DNA from: Candidatus Gastranaerophilales bacterium | Lineage (GTDB): Bacteria; Cyanobacteriota; Vampirovibrionia; Gastranaerophilales; Gastranaerophilaceae | Reading direction: 5' to 3' | Length of the DNA: 64,000 nucleotides | Assembly (NCBI GenBank): GCA_944323395.1 | Contig: CALUSI010000012.1 | Span: forward strand, 1-64,000 | Part shown: positions 34,044 to 43,459 of the stretch, piece after piece | Layout of the letters: the number at the start of each line of letters is the position of its first letter | Numbering within the stretch: the stretch's first letter is position 1 | Translations under genes and position numbers: made by a program | The notes under the pieces: model-generated | Told to the model about the DNA's origin: nothing | Databases searched by the model: none | The model's input: the letters and a program-made list of their open reading frames with translations, nothing else

Positions 34044-34059
34044 AAGAAAAGAGATAAAT

Positions 34060-35163
34060 ATGGCAAGAACATTTTTATATAACGACCACGTTAGACTTGG
34101 CGCAAAAATGGTTGATTTTGCTGGCTGGGAAATGCCTGTTCAATATACAAGTATTATAGAAGAACATAACAATGTAAGAAACAATGCCGGTTTATTTGAT
34201 GTTTCACATATGGGCGAAATTTTTGTAACAGGTAGTGATGCATTAAACTTTTTACAAATCCTTGTTCCGCAAGATATTTCCAAAGTTATAGATAAAAAAG
34301 CCAAATACTGTCAATTTACAACAGAAAAAGGCGGCATTGTTGATGACTTATTCATATATAAGTTAGAAGACAATAATTATTTGTTAATTGTAAACGCTTC
34401 AAGACTTGAGGATGATTACAATTGGTTAATCAAAAATAAAAATAGTTTTGACGTAGAAATAAAAAACAAATCAAATGAATTATCAATGGTTGCCCTTCAA
34501 GGTCCGAAAGCTTCTGATATTTTGGAAGAAGTTGGTTTAAATAAAGAACATCAACCACATACAATGTTCATAACGAAAACAAAACTTATCGGAGAAGATG
34601 TATATATTTCAAGAACCGGATACACAGGCGAAGACGGATTTGAAATAATCATAAGGAATGAAAAAGTTTCAGACTTGTGGAATACAATTCTTGAAAAAGG
34701 TAAGAAATATAATATTTTACCAATCGGACTTGGTGCAAGAGATACATTAAGACTTGAAGCAGCAATGAGTTTATATGGACATGAATTGGATGAAAACACA
34801 TCACCAATTGAAGCAACTTTAACTTGGTCTATAGATAAGGACAAAACCGAAGATTATATTGGTAAAGATATAATCCTAAACCAAATTAAGAACGGAGTAG
34901 AAAAGAAATTAATTGCATTCAAAATGACAGATAGAGCAATTGCTCGTAACGGATATAAAATATGTTTAAATAATGAAGAAATAGGCTACGTTACAAGCGG
35001 ATGTGTTGCACCTTCGATCGGACAAAATATTGGCTTGGGTTATATAAAAACAAACAAAAATTTAAAAATTAATGATACAATTCAAATAATGATACGTAAT
35101 AAGTTATATAATGCTATAATTACAAGCAAAAACTTTATAGAGAAACATAATAGAGGAAATTAA
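34060..35163 (+). CDS. gcvT: Aminomethyltransferase (glycine cleavage T protein)
   Basis: 367 aa, normal length. FAGWEMPVQYTSIIEEHNNV, FDVSHMGEIFVTG, KCxYCQFTTEKGGIVDD-type segment and YTGEDGFEIIIRNE are family motifs, and LRLEAAMSLYGHELDE is the tetrahydrofolate-binding region. It transfers the methylene group from the aminomethyl-lipoyl H protein to tetrahydrofolate and releases ammonia. It is followed by gcvH after 16 bases. Confidence 0.95.
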   Translation: MARTFLYNDHVRLGAKMVDFAGWEMPVQYTSIIEEHNNVRNNAGLFDVSHMGEIFVTGSDALNFLQILVPQDISKVIDKKAKYCQFTTEKGGIVDDLFIYKLEDNNYLLIVNASRLEDDYNWLIKNKNSFDVEIKNKSNELSMVALQGPKASDILEEVGLNKEHQPHTMFITKTKLIGEDVYISRTGYTGEDGFEIIIRNEKVSDLWNTILEKGKKYNILPIGLGARDTLRLEAAMSLYGHELDENTSPIEATLTWSIDKDKTEDYIGKDIILNQIKNGVEKKLIAFKMTDRAIARNGYKICLNNEEIGYVTSGCVAPSIGQNIGLGYIKTNKNLKINDTIQIMIRNKLYNAIITSKNFIEKHNRGN

Positions 35164-35179
35164 CCTGAGGAGTAATTAA

Positions 35180-35560
35180 ATGACTGTAAAAGACAATATG
35201 TTATGCAGTAAATCACATGAATATGTATATGAAGAAAACGGCAATTATAATATAGGTTTAACAGACTATGCAATAGAGCAACTTGGCGATATTGTTTTTG
35301 TTGAATTGCCGGAAGTAGGAACAAAATATACAAAAGGTGAAATATTCGGAACAATAGAATCAGTAAAAGCCGCATCAGAAATATACATGCCAGTTGGCGG
35401 TACTGTAGTGGAAATCAATGAACAATTGATTGAAAAACCTGAACTATTAAACGAAGAACCTTTTGAAGATATGTGGTTAATAAAAGTTTCTTCAGAAGCA
35501 TATTTAGAAGATAGTAAAGATTTATTGGATTACACAACATATAAAGAAGAAGTTGAATAG
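35180..35560 (+). CDS. gcvH: Glycine cleavage H protein
   Basis: 126 aa. The lipoyl-lysine motif GTIESVKAASEIYMPV places the attachment Lys at residue 63. GLTDYAIEQLGDIVFVELPE is the other signature. It shuttles the aminomethyl group between P, T and L proteins. GAGGAG precedes the ATG. Confidence 0.95.
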   Translation: MTVKDNMLCSKSHEYVYEENGNYNIGLTDYAIEQLGDIVFVELPEVGTKYTKGEIFGTIESVKAASEIYMPVGGTVVEINEQLIEKPELLNEEPFEDMWLIKVSSEAYLEDSKDLLDYTTYKEEVE

Positions 35561-35561
35561 A

Positions 35562-36860
35562 ATGAAAAATTTTAAAGCTAATTCAGATGAAACAATAAAA
35601 GAAATGCTTGAAAGCATCGGAGAAAAAAATCTTGATGATTTATTTTCTATGGTAGATAAAAGAGCAATAATGCCAAAATTAAATTTACCTGATGCACTAA
35701 GTGAAATGGAAACTCAAAAAGATATAAAAAAGCTATCAAAAGAAAATAATATAGAATATTCATATTTTATAGGAGCAGGAGCATACAAAAGATTTATTCC
35801 TGCTGCCATTTCACAAATTTCGTCAAGATTTGAATTTAATACAGCATATACACCATATCAACCTGAAATTTCTCAAGGAACATTACAAGTAATATACGAA
35901 TTTCAATCTATGATTTGTGATATTACAGGTATGGATGTATGTAATGCATCTGTGTATGATGCAGGAAATGCTTGTGCTGAAGCTATGTTAATGGCTTCAA
36001 GAATAAGTGGTAGAGATAAAATTCTTGTTAGCAAAAGTATAAATCCTCAATATATGGAAGTTATAAAAACGTACGCTAACGCTGGGGATATCAAAGTAGA
36101 ATTTATTGAAACAAGAAATTTCAAAACTGATTTAGATTCTATACAGGATAAATTAACCTCAGGAGAATACTCTGCTTTATTAATTCAAAATCCAAACTTT
36201 TATGGAACTATTGAGGATATAGATAAACTCAAAAATCTGAATAAAGACACAAAAACATTGTTAATTATGTGTTTAGAAATGATGAGTAATACAGTATTGA
36301 ATAAACCATCAACATATAATGCAGATATTGTAGTGGGCGATGTACAGTCTTTTGGAAATCCTGTTTCTTATGGCGGTCCATATGCAGGCTTTATTGCAAC
36401 ATTAGATAAATACAAAAGACAAATGCCCGGTAGAATTGTCGGCAGAACATTAGACGCTGAAGGTAAACAAGCATTTACATTAACACTTCAAGCAAGAGAA
36501 CAACACATAAGAAGAGAAAAAGCAACCAGCAATATTTGTTCAAATCAAGGATTAGCGATATTAAATGCAGTTATTTACCTTTCATTATTAGGTAAAAAAG
36601 GAACACAGCAAGCTGCATACTTAAGTGCAAAGAATGCGCATATGTTGGCTGATGGATTACAAAAAAAGGGTTATAATGTATTAAATCAAGATTTCTTTAA
36701 TGAGTTCATTTTAGAAATTGATAATGCCGATAACTTCTTAGCCAAAATGAAACAAAATGGAATATTAGCAGGCTATAAAACAGGTACAAAACAAATATTA
36801 GTGTGCTGTACAGAAATAATAACAAAAGAAGAAATAGAAAAATACATAAACTGCGCATAA
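35562..36860 (+). CDS. gcvPA: Glycine dehydrogenase (decarboxylating) subunit 1
   Basis: 432 aa from the ATG at 35562, which begins one base after the gcvH stop; a TTG at 35553 is less likely. SYFIGAGAYKRFIPAAISQI, YTPYQPEISQGTLQVIYEFQ and NASVYDAGNACAEAMLMASR are typical of the PA half of split P proteins. The catalytic PLP lysine is in the PB half, which is not encoded here: the next gene is a glycosyltransferase. With PB it decarboxylates glycine onto the H protein. Confidence 0.93.
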   Translation: MKNFKANSDETIKEMLESIGEKNLDDLFSMVDKRAIMPKLNLPDALSEMETQKDIKKLSKENNIEYSYFIGAGAYKRFIPAAISQISSRFEFNTAYTPYQPEISQGTLQVIYEFQSMICDITGMDVCNASVYDAGNACAEAMLMASRISGRDKILVSKSINPQYMEVIKTYANAGDIKVEFIETRNFKTDLDSIQDKLTSGEYSALLIQNPNFYGTIEDIDKLKNLNKDTKTLLIMCLEMMSNTVLNKPSTYNADIVVGDVQSFGNPVSYGGPYAGFIATLDKYKRQMPGRIVGRTLDAEGKQAFTLTLQAREQHIRREKATSNICSNQGLAILNAVIYLSLLGKKGTQQAAYLSAKNAHMLADGLQKKGYNVLNQDFFNEFILEIDNADNFLAKMKQNGILAGYKTGTKQILVCCTEIITKEEIEKYINCA

Positions 36861-36882
36861 CCAAAAACAAAAAGGGAATAGA

Positions 36883-38616
36883 ATGGACTATTTAAGAAAA
36901 AACTCAAGCTTAATCTCTATAGTTATTTTATTTATAGTTTGTCTTCTCTTATATTTTCCAAATATAGGAGGCTACCCTTTTATAGATACAGATGAAACAA
37001 AATTTGTATCAATAGCAAAAGATATGCTAAATTACAGCGACTGGATTAATATAAAGATAAACGGAGAAAACGCTTTTGATATTTCTCCATTATTTTTTTG
37101 GATAACAAATTTATCTTGTTTGCTTTTTGGGAAGATAAGCAGTGAAACAGTAAGATTGCCAATTTCTATAATATCTGCAATCGGAATAATTTTTCTTTAT
37201 ATAAGAATAAAGAAGATTCTAAGAAAAACTTATTCTTTTATAATTTCATTGATAATGGCAACCTGTTTAGGCACTATAGTTTTTTCAAGACTTGCTACAA
37301 ATGATATTATATTTGTTTTTACAACAATGATATCTATACTTTTCTCTTACTTAACAATATTTTCAAATGAAGAAAAAAACAAAACAAAGTATTGGATAGG
37401 TACATATTTTTTCTGTGCACTTTCTATTTTATGCTCAGGATTATTTGGACTTTTTATAGTATTTTTGTCTGTACTGGCAATGCATATTTTTTCTGGTAAA
37501 TTAAAAGAAATATTTATTCCAAGAAACATAATAATAGGATTGTTAATCTTTTCAATATGTTTGCTTCCTTGGCATCTTATTATGGTTTATAAACATGGGA
37601 CCATTTTTATAAAAGAATATTTATTTGTTTACAATTTTCTAAATTATCTAAATATAAAAAACACATTAATTGTAATTGGTTTTTTTATATTAGGTTTTTC
37701 ACCTTGGTCTTTTTCCTTTTTATGGATACTTGGACAAAAAGCCAAAGACATTTTAAATTCAATATTCTCCTATTTTAAAGATAACTCAGAAGAAAAACTA
37801 AGAGAGAAGTGGAATAATCTTAGTAAAATAGATAAATTTATTTCTTTAAATACAATTGTTTTTTTCACATCGTTAATATTTGCATTGCTATATGGTTCTA
37901 AATACACATTCTTAATTTTATTTTTAATGTTTCCGGCATCTTGTATTTCCGGTCATTATTGGTACGAATACATGATAAGAAAAGAACACGACAGAAGTAT
38001 ATTTTTTGCCACAATGATTCCTAATGTAATATTAATAATATGTTCTTTATTAGGTCTATTTGGACATAACATAATAAATAAATGGTTATTCCAGAACTTG
38101 AGCCATTTAATATTACCGCTAGTAATTATATTCTTCATCATTCCTATAATAAGTATATTTGCTGTAATTTTAAAAAGCAGAATAGTCCCTTATGCTTCTA
38201 ACGTAATATTAATGATTAGTTTATCATTTGTTATAACTCCCACAATATTTAATTTCATAACTCAGAATGGCGGAGAAAATGATTTGATAAGTTTTGCACA
38301 AATTGCGAATAAAGATAATGCGCCTTTAACTGCATTTATTCCGGCAAAAAAATATAGTTTAATATATTATTATGATAAACCTATAACATTTCATAATAAT
38401 AAAGATTTTGAATGGTTAGAAAAATACTTGCAAGAAAACCCATATACATATGTGGTTGTTGAAATAAAAGATATGTGGGACATTGAAGCAAAAAATATAA
38501 AATATATGTTATTAGACTCAGGTAAAAGATACTGTTTAATACAACATATGGCAACATCTTTACAAGAGATTCAAGAACCAGAAGAAAATAAAGAACCGGA
38601 AGTAATAGTATATTAG
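36883..38616 (+). CDS. ArnT/PMT-like integral membrane glycosyltransferase (GT39/GT83-type)
   Basis: 577 aa with about 11 membrane spans in the first 460 residues and a soluble tail. The first periplasmic loop carries the DxDE-type motif ([18 protein letters not shown]) expected of lipid-phosphate-sugar transferases. They move a sugar or aminosugar from an undecaprenyl carrier to protein or lipid A. The C-terminal segment is Glu/Pro-rich. It follows gcvPA by 22 bases and precedes yidD by 1 base. Substrate unknown. Confidence 0.78.
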   Translation: MDYLRKNSSLISIVILFIVCLLLYFPNIGGYPFIDTDETKFVSIAKDMLNYSDWINIKINGENAFDISPLFFWITNLSCLLFGKISSETVRLPISIISAIGIIFLYIRIKKILRKTYSFIISLIMATCLGTIVFSRLATNDIIFVFTTMISILFSYLTIFSNEEKNKTKYWIGTYFFCALSILCSGLFGLFIVFLSVLAMHIFSGKLKEIFIPRNIIIGLLIFSICLLPWHLIMVYKHGTIFIKEYLFVYNFLNYLNIKNTLIVIGFFILGFSPWSFSFLWILGQKAKDILNSIFSYFKDNSEEKLREKWNNLSKIDKFISLNTIVFFTSLIFALLYGSKYTFLILFLMFPASCISGHYWYEYMIRKEHDRSIFFATMIPNVILIICSLLGLFGHNIINKWLFQNLSHLILPLVIIFFIIPIISIFAVILKSRIVPYASNVILMISLSFVITPTIFNFITQNGGENDLISFAQIANKDNAPLTAFIPAKKYSLIYYYDKPITFHNNKDFEWLEKYLQENPYTYVVVEIKDMWDIEAKNIKYMLLDSGKRYCLIQHMATSLQEIQEPEENKEPEVIVY

Positions 38617-38617
38617 A

Positions 38618-38827
38618 ATGATAAAAAAAGTAATATTAAAACTAATAAATATATATCAGTTTTTTTCAAGGTTTAAACCACCTGTTTGCAGATTCTATCC
38701 AACATGTTCAGAATATACCAAACAAGCAATTATAAAATATGGAATAATAAAAGGTGGCTATTTAGGAATAAAAAGAATATTAAAATGCCATCCTTTTCAT
38801 CCTGGCGGTTATGATCCTGTACCATAG
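38618..38827 (+). CDS. yidD: Membrane protein insertion efficiency factor YidD
   Basis: 69 aa. [19 protein letters not shown], then [20 protein letters not shown] is the conserved YidD signature with its three cysteines. An amphipathic N-terminal helix ([15 protein letters not shown]) attaches it to the inner membrane, where it assists YidC-mediated insertion. The usual rnpA and yidC neighbours are missing; here it is the last gene after the glycosyltransferase. Confidence 0.95.
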   Translation: MIKKVILKLINIYQFFSRFKPPVCRFYPTCSEYTKQAIIKYGIIKGGYLGIKRILKCHPFHPGGYDPVP

Positions 38828-38913
38828 TTACGTTACAAAAAATTACAAAAAAATTTCTGTTTAGTCAATTTTCTTATATTTTATACGTTTAAAGAAGCAT
38901 AGTAAGGTGATTA

Positions 38914-38994
38914 ATGCTTAGTATCAAAATATATGGAAAAATAAAGGCAAACAAAGAAATTGTAGACCTTATGAACATGATATGGGGGCTTTGA
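38914..38994 (+). CDS. Candidate 26-aa small ORF ahead of the 443-aa gene
   Basis: ATG at 38914 lies 6 bases after AAGG in AGTAAGGTGA, and the frame ends at TGA 38992-38994, 6 bases before the next start. It encodes MLSIKIYGKIKANKEIVDLM plus MIWGL-like ending. No low-complexity or stop-rich bias. It could be a small protein or a leader peptide for the following gene. Only the ribosome site and spacing support it. Confidence 0.4.
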   Translation: MLSIKIYGKIKANKEIVDLMNMIWGL

Positions 38995-39000
38995 TTTATT

Positions 39001-40332
39001 ATGTCTATAAATATAGGATCAAAACTCGTATCAAAATTAGGTTCTCCAAATTCAAGAATACCATTAGCGGCAAAAGATATATTTAATTCTGCCGGTTATA
39101 CATATTTCTCATATGATGCAGGCGGAAAAATTGAAGGAAAAGATAGACTTGTAGATGAAGTAGGAACAGGTGCCTTATGGCTTTTTGGTATACCAGCTTA
39201 TAAAAAATTAATTGATAAAACTATATTAAAAAAAGCAGGCATTTCTCCTGAAGTTGATGTAAGAATTTTAAAAGATAATGATTACTTAAAAAAAGCAATA
39301 GAGAATGCTCCAACACCTGCAATACTCAAAGATTTAAAAAAAGCAGGAGCTAATATTCCAAAAACAAAAGCTCTTACCATTCTTAAATTTGGTATGTCTC
39401 TTGGATTAACAATGCTTTCATATTTTGCATTAACAAAATTTAAACAAAATATGACAAAAAAGAACATTGAAAAAGAATTTTTAGCTAAACAAATTGAACA
39501 TCAAGAAATAACATTGTCACCATATAATAAAGAAAATCCTGCTTTTTCAGATTTTACAATTAAAAAGAACCCCAATAATACTCCGTCATTTGGGTCATCT
39601 TCACTTTCAAAAGTAGCTGAATCAATAGTGTTAAACCCAATAAATAATATGTTCGTATTAGACGCTTGTATATCTGGGGAAAGACTTTCCAGTGCAAGAA
39701 CAAAAGGTGAATTTGCAGAATATGGAATAAAAGAAGGCTCTTTTCTATTTTTTGTATATGTAGCAGATAAATTAATAAAGAAGGTAATAGAAACTGCATC
39801 TGAAAAAATATTAAAAAGCCCAATAAAACTGGATGCAAAATTCTTATCCACAAACTTAGCAGAGAATATACTTAATAAAAAATCACTACAAGATGAAATA
39901 AAAGAATTTGGTAAGAAATTTGGTAAGAATTGTGATACTAATGCTTTATATGAATATATATTTAAAAATCAAAACAGCACAATTGTAGAGGCAGCAAAAA
40001 GTTCAGGAATTATTTCTACAATAAAAACAGGTCAAATTGACACAAGAAAATATATAGACGTAAAGAAAATGCAAGAACTTGCCGAAAATCTGCAAAAATT
40101 TATATCATCTTCAACTAATTCACATAATACAAAATCATATCTAAACAAAATTAAAGCATTAAAAGTAGGTTCAACAATGCTTAACATAGGAGTATGTTGT
40201 TTATTCTTAGGTTATGTTGTACCCAAACTGATGTATGACTACAGAAAAAAACATCAGAACGGTAAAAATGATTTCCACGTAAAAACAGAATATGAAAAAG
40301 AACTCGCAACAAAACAAGCAAAATCACTTTAA
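39001..40332 (+). CDS. Lineage-specific membrane-associated protein with SFG motif
   Basis: 443 aa, not a family I know. Hydrophobic helices are present near 130-150 (TILKFGMSLGLTMLSYFALT), 245-265 (FLFFVYVADKLIKKVIE) and 395-420 (LNIGVCCLFLGYVVPKLMYD). Lys-rich linkers separate them, and one contains NPNNTPSFGSSSLSKVAESI. The SFG motif recurs in two other proteins here. Cyanobacteria-sister gut lineages have many such orphan proteins. Likely membrane attached; role unknown. Confidence 0.75.
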   Translation: MSINIGSKLVSKLGSPNSRIPLAAKDIFNSAGYTYFSYDAGGKIEGKDRLVDEVGTGALWLFGIPAYKKLIDKTILKKAGISPEVDVRILKDNDYLKKAIENAPTPAILKDLKKAGANIPKTKALTILKFGMSLGLTMLSYFALTKFKQNMTKKNIEKEFLAKQIEHQEITLSPYNKENPAFSDFTIKKNPNNTPSFGSSSLSKVAESIVLNPINNMFVLDACISGERLSSARTKGEFAEYGIKEGSFLFFVYVADKLIKKVIETASEKILKSPIKLDAKFLSTNLAENILNKKSLQDEIKEFGKKFGKNCDTNALYEYIFKNQNSTIVEAAKSSGIISTIKTGQIDTRKYIDVKKMQELAENLQKFISSSTNSHNTKSYLNKIKALKVGSTMLNIGVCCLFLGYVVPKLMYDYRKKHQNGKNDFHVKTEYEKELATKQAKSL

Positions 40333-40346
40333 ATAAAAAAAATATA

Positions 40347-40355
40347 TGCTATAAT
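40347..40355 (+). promoter_or_regulatory. Extended -10 promoter for the 94-aa gene
   Basis: TGCTATAAT with the -10 hexamer at 40350-40355, 25 bases before the ATG at 40381, and a strong AAGGAG ribosome site at 40365-40370. The -35 region is weak. Confidence 0.5.
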
Positions 40356-40380
40356 ATTAGTAGTAAGGAGTGTAAAATAA

Positions 40381-40665
40381 ATGTTGACATCATATTTGGC
40401 AATGCAAAATGCTATTTTAGCTCAAAATATAGCTACATCAAGGATGGTGCAGAATGCTGACAATGTGATGGCATCTGTAAGTTTTGGAAACAGTTTACCT
40501 CTTCGTCCGTCTTTTGCACAAGCAAATGATGCGGAACTTCAAACAAAAACAGATGAAACAAAAGTATCTATTTTACAAAAAATCATTGATGCAATTCAGA
40601 AGAAATTAGGCAAAGATATAGAAAAATCAACACCAAATTATTCAGGAGTTAACTACATAGCTTAA
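40381..40665 (+). CDS. Small lineage-specific protein with SFG motif
   Basis: 94 aa, hydrophilic with an alanine-rich start (MLTSYLAMQNAILAQNIATS), then MASVSFGNSLPLRPSFAQ and a short Lys-rich helix. No signal peptide by eye. It has its own extended -10 promoter and a good AAGGAG site, so it is probably expressed separately from its neighbours. Function unknown. Confidence 0.65.
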   Translation: MLTSYLAMQNAILAQNIATSRMVQNADNVMASVSFGNSLPLRPSFAQANDAELQTKTDETKVSILQKIIDAIQKKLGKDIEKSTPNYSGVNYIA

Positions 40666-40684
40666 TTTCATCTTCTTAATACTT

Positions 40685-40713
40685 TTGAGCTTCAATATTA
40701 AACATGATATAAT
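40685..40713 (+). promoter_or_regulatory. Promoter of the metalloprotease-like gene
   Basis: TTGAGC (40685-40690), 17-base spacer, TATAAT (40708-40713) preceded by TGA. The transcript would start near 40720, 16 bases ahead of the ATG at 40736, with AAAGG in between. Confidence 0.65.
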
Positions 40714-40735
40714 TTGCCTGTGAAAGGTAAATTCA

Positions 40736-42367
40736 ATGTATAATAGGAAAGAAAATCATATTTCATTAAAATTTATATTTTTCTTATTAGTTATTTTTTC
40801 AATAATTATTTATTATATTAGTCAGCCAAGCGGTAACAAGAACGTCAACAAAGCAAAAACGTTCGAAGAAATGTTAGAATATTCAAATACAACATCATAC
40901 CTAACAAGAAAAGATGATACAGATGTAGCACATAAAAATATAATAAAAAGTAAAAGTGTAAAAAGCAAACAACCTATATCTAAAGTTTCTACAAATACAG
41001 AAGAAGTTGATACTGTGACTAAGACAGAAGCAGACTACAATAAAATATTGGACATTATTTCTCAGTATCCCGCAAAAAGCATAGATTCTGCAAGAAATAT
41101 AGTGAACAAACTATTAGTTTATAAAGGATATCCTCAAAATTGCATAAGAGTAATTCCAAGTGATATTGACCAATCAAAATCAAAAACCGAAGGAAATTAT
41201 ATGGTTGCAAATTTTGATTTTAATACTGGAAACTTATATATAAGCAGTAAAATGTTATACGAACTTGATACAAAAAAATTAATTGCAGTATTAGCTCACG
41301 AACTCGATCATTTTGACAAATTAGCAAAAATATGCAAATACATGGGGATAACAGAGTTTGAACAACTATTTAAAGACAATAACATAAAATATATTGGTAC
41401 ATCTTTCTGGAAAAGGGTAGCTACATATGCAAATACAGAAAATTTCAATGGAGAGTTCTATCAAAAAGCCTTAACAAGATTTTTGACACAAAACAATCTT
41501 GAATTAACAAGTTCATATTCAGATTTTTACAGATTATCAGAGAATATGAGAAATCCATTGGAAATAAGTGCATATGAAGAATCTGATTATGTATACAAGT
41601 ATTTTAATATAGAAATAAAAGACGGTCCAATGAAAGTTCTTACTAAAACATTTAATGATGTAGATTGGGCAATTTATAATACAATTTCAAAAAATGAATA
41701 TGTAAAAGATGAACGTATTGCTATTTTTGATTATTTCTTTTTAGAAGCAATACTGAAAACATTTCCTGATTTAAAAACAGAATACAATATATGTCAAAAT
41801 AAAAAAAATGGAGATTTAACATATTTTTGGCTAACATTTGAAAATAGTGTAAAAAGCTTCTATCAAAAAGGTAAGATGGATAATAATACTTATATAAAAA
41901 TGCTAAATCTTCTAAAAACAACAGAAGAAGAAGTAAAAAAAGGGATTACAGACAATGAGATTGCTACAGCATTAAAATATAAAATTAATACTCTTTCTTC
42001 TAATTTGGTATATCCAAATGCCTTGGATAATTTGAAAAAGACAACAATTAGCTACTTAAAATACATAAAAGAAAAAAACATCCAAGATTCAGAACAAGAA
42101 TTAAGAAGTATTATAACATTGATAAACATTGAGAATGAAATTTTTACAACATCTACAAAGAAAAATATTTCTCTATATTATATAAAAATACCGGAAATTC
42201 TAACAAAAATATATGGAATAAAAGAAAAGAAAAAATTCTTAGTATATATATATAATAATGAAGCATTTAAATCTCAAAAGAACAGCAATCAAACAGAACA
42301 AGAACTATTGCAAGAACTTATAGAGAAAAATATTCTAAATATAAGAATACAAGAAACTAAACAATAA
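40736..42367 (+). CDS. Membrane-anchored HExxH metalloprotease-like protein
   Basis: 543 aa. One N-terminal span (FIFFLLVIFSIIIYYIS, about 13-29) orients the rest outside the cytoplasm, and a Ser/Thr/Lys-rich linker follows. LIAVLAHELDHFDKLA carries the zinc-protease motif HELDH (H188, E189, H192) after a beta-strand segment. The third ligand is not obvious. The C-terminal 300 residues are helical and Lys/Asn-rich. No family recognised beyond the motif. Stands alone with its own promoter. Confidence 0.65.
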   Translation: MYNRKENHISLKFIFFLLVIFSIIIYYISQPSGNKNVNKAKTFEEMLEYSNTTSYLTRKDDTDVAHKNIIKSKSVKSKQPISKVSTNTEEVDTVTKTEADYNKILDIISQYPAKSIDSARNIVNKLLVYKGYPQNCIRVIPSDIDQSKSKTEGNYMVANFDFNTGNLYISSKMLYELDTKKLIAVLAHELDHFDKLAKICKYMGITEFEQLFKDNNIKYIGTSFWKRVATYANTENFNGEFYQKALTRFLTQNNLELTSSYSDFYRLSENMRNPLEISAYEESDYVYKYFNIEIKDGPMKVLTKTFNDVDWAIYNTISKNEYVKDERIAIFDYFFLEAILKTFPDLKTEYNICQNKKNGDLTYFWLTFENSVKSFYQKGKMDNNTYIKMLNLLKTTEEEVKKGITDNEIATALKYKINTLSSNLVYPNALDNLKKTTISYLKYIKEKNIQDSEQELRSIITLINIENEIFTTSTKKNISLYYIKIPEILTKIYGIKEKKKFLVYIYNNEAFKSQKNSNQTEQELLQELIEKNILNIRIQETKQ

Positions 42368-42493
42368 ATTATGAAAAATAAAAACTTTAATTAAATTGAT
42401 AACATTGAGTTATCTCAACTAAATATATGGTAATACTTCCAATATAATAGAATTTATGCTTTAATTGACATATAGTAATCAGAGAATAGAACT

Positions 42494-43441
42494 ATGATAA
42501 AGATACTAAAATCGGAAGACAATAAAAAACTTCTAAAACTAAGTATAAGTGAAGCTGTGTCAGGTTCATGGTTCAGTTTGATTGCACCAAATGAAGAAGA
42601 AATAAAACAAGTTTCATTAGTTCTTGGCTTAGATGAAGATTTTCTTTTAAATTCATTAGACTTAGATGAACGTTCACGTATTGAAATAGAAGACGGGAAC
42701 ACACTAATAATTACGAATTTGCCAATTATGACAGAAGACGGATGTTTTGATACTTTACCATTAGGTATAATATACACACCGACATCTATTATAACAGTTT
42801 GTTCAAAAGATAATAATATCCTGTCATCTTTTAACGAAACAACAGCATATTCATTTGATACAAGAAACAAAACAGAATTTATGTTAAAGATTCTGTATCG
42901 TTCAGTTAAATTTTATTTAAAATATTTAGACATAATAAACAGAACAACAGAAAATATAGAAGTAGAACTACAAAAAGCAACAAACAATAAAGCTCTATTT
43001 CAACTAATGGAAATACAAAAAACATTGGTATATTTTTCAACAGCATTAAAAGATAATGATATAGTATTGCAAAAAATAATGCGAATGACAAAATCATCAA
43101 CAAATCTTTTAAAAACAACAGAAGAGGACATTGACCTGTTAGAAGATGTTATCATTGATACAAGACAGGCAATAGAAATGGTAGATATGCATAGAATGAT
43201 TTTAGAAGCAATGATGGAAGGTTTTGCATCTATAATCAATAATAACTTAAACTTGGTAATGAAATTTTTAGCAGCAATAACAATAATTATGTCTATACCT
43301 ACAATGATTGGAGGATTGTGGGGTATGAATGTTAAAGTTCCCTATGGTGATAATCCGTATGGATTTCTTATTGTTGTAGCTTTATCAATAATAACGTCAA
43401 CGGTGGTTGTTTTTTATTTCAGAAAAAAAGGTATGTTTTAA
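42494..43441 (+). CDS. corA: CorA-family magnesium/divalent cation transporter
   Basis: 315 aa. The N-terminal cytoplasmic domain and long stalk helix lead to two C-terminal membrane spans. The pore-loop signature is present as GLWGMNVKVPYGDNPYGF (GMN), followed by the last span and KKGMF, where YGMN is more usual. It is a pentameric inner-membrane Mg2+/Co2+ channel in this family. It is followed after 18 bases by a degenerate signalling gene. Confidence 0.9.
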   Translation: MIKILKSEDNKKLLKLSISEAVSGSWFSLIAPNEEEIKQVSLVLGLDEDFLLNSLDLDERSRIEIEDGNTLIITNLPIMTEDGCFDTLPLGIIYTPTSIITVCSKDNNILSSFNETTAYSFDTRNKTEFMLKILYRSVKFYLKYLDIINRTTENIEVELQKATNNKALFQLMEIQKTLVYFSTALKDNDIVLQKIMRMTKSSTNLLKTTEEDIDLLEDVIIDTRQAIEMVDMHRMILEAMMEGFASIINNNLNLVMKFLAAITIIMSIPTMIGGLWGMNVKVPYGDNPYGFLIVVALSIITSTVVVFYFRKKGMF

Positions 43442-43459
43442 AAATAGAAGGTGAATTAA

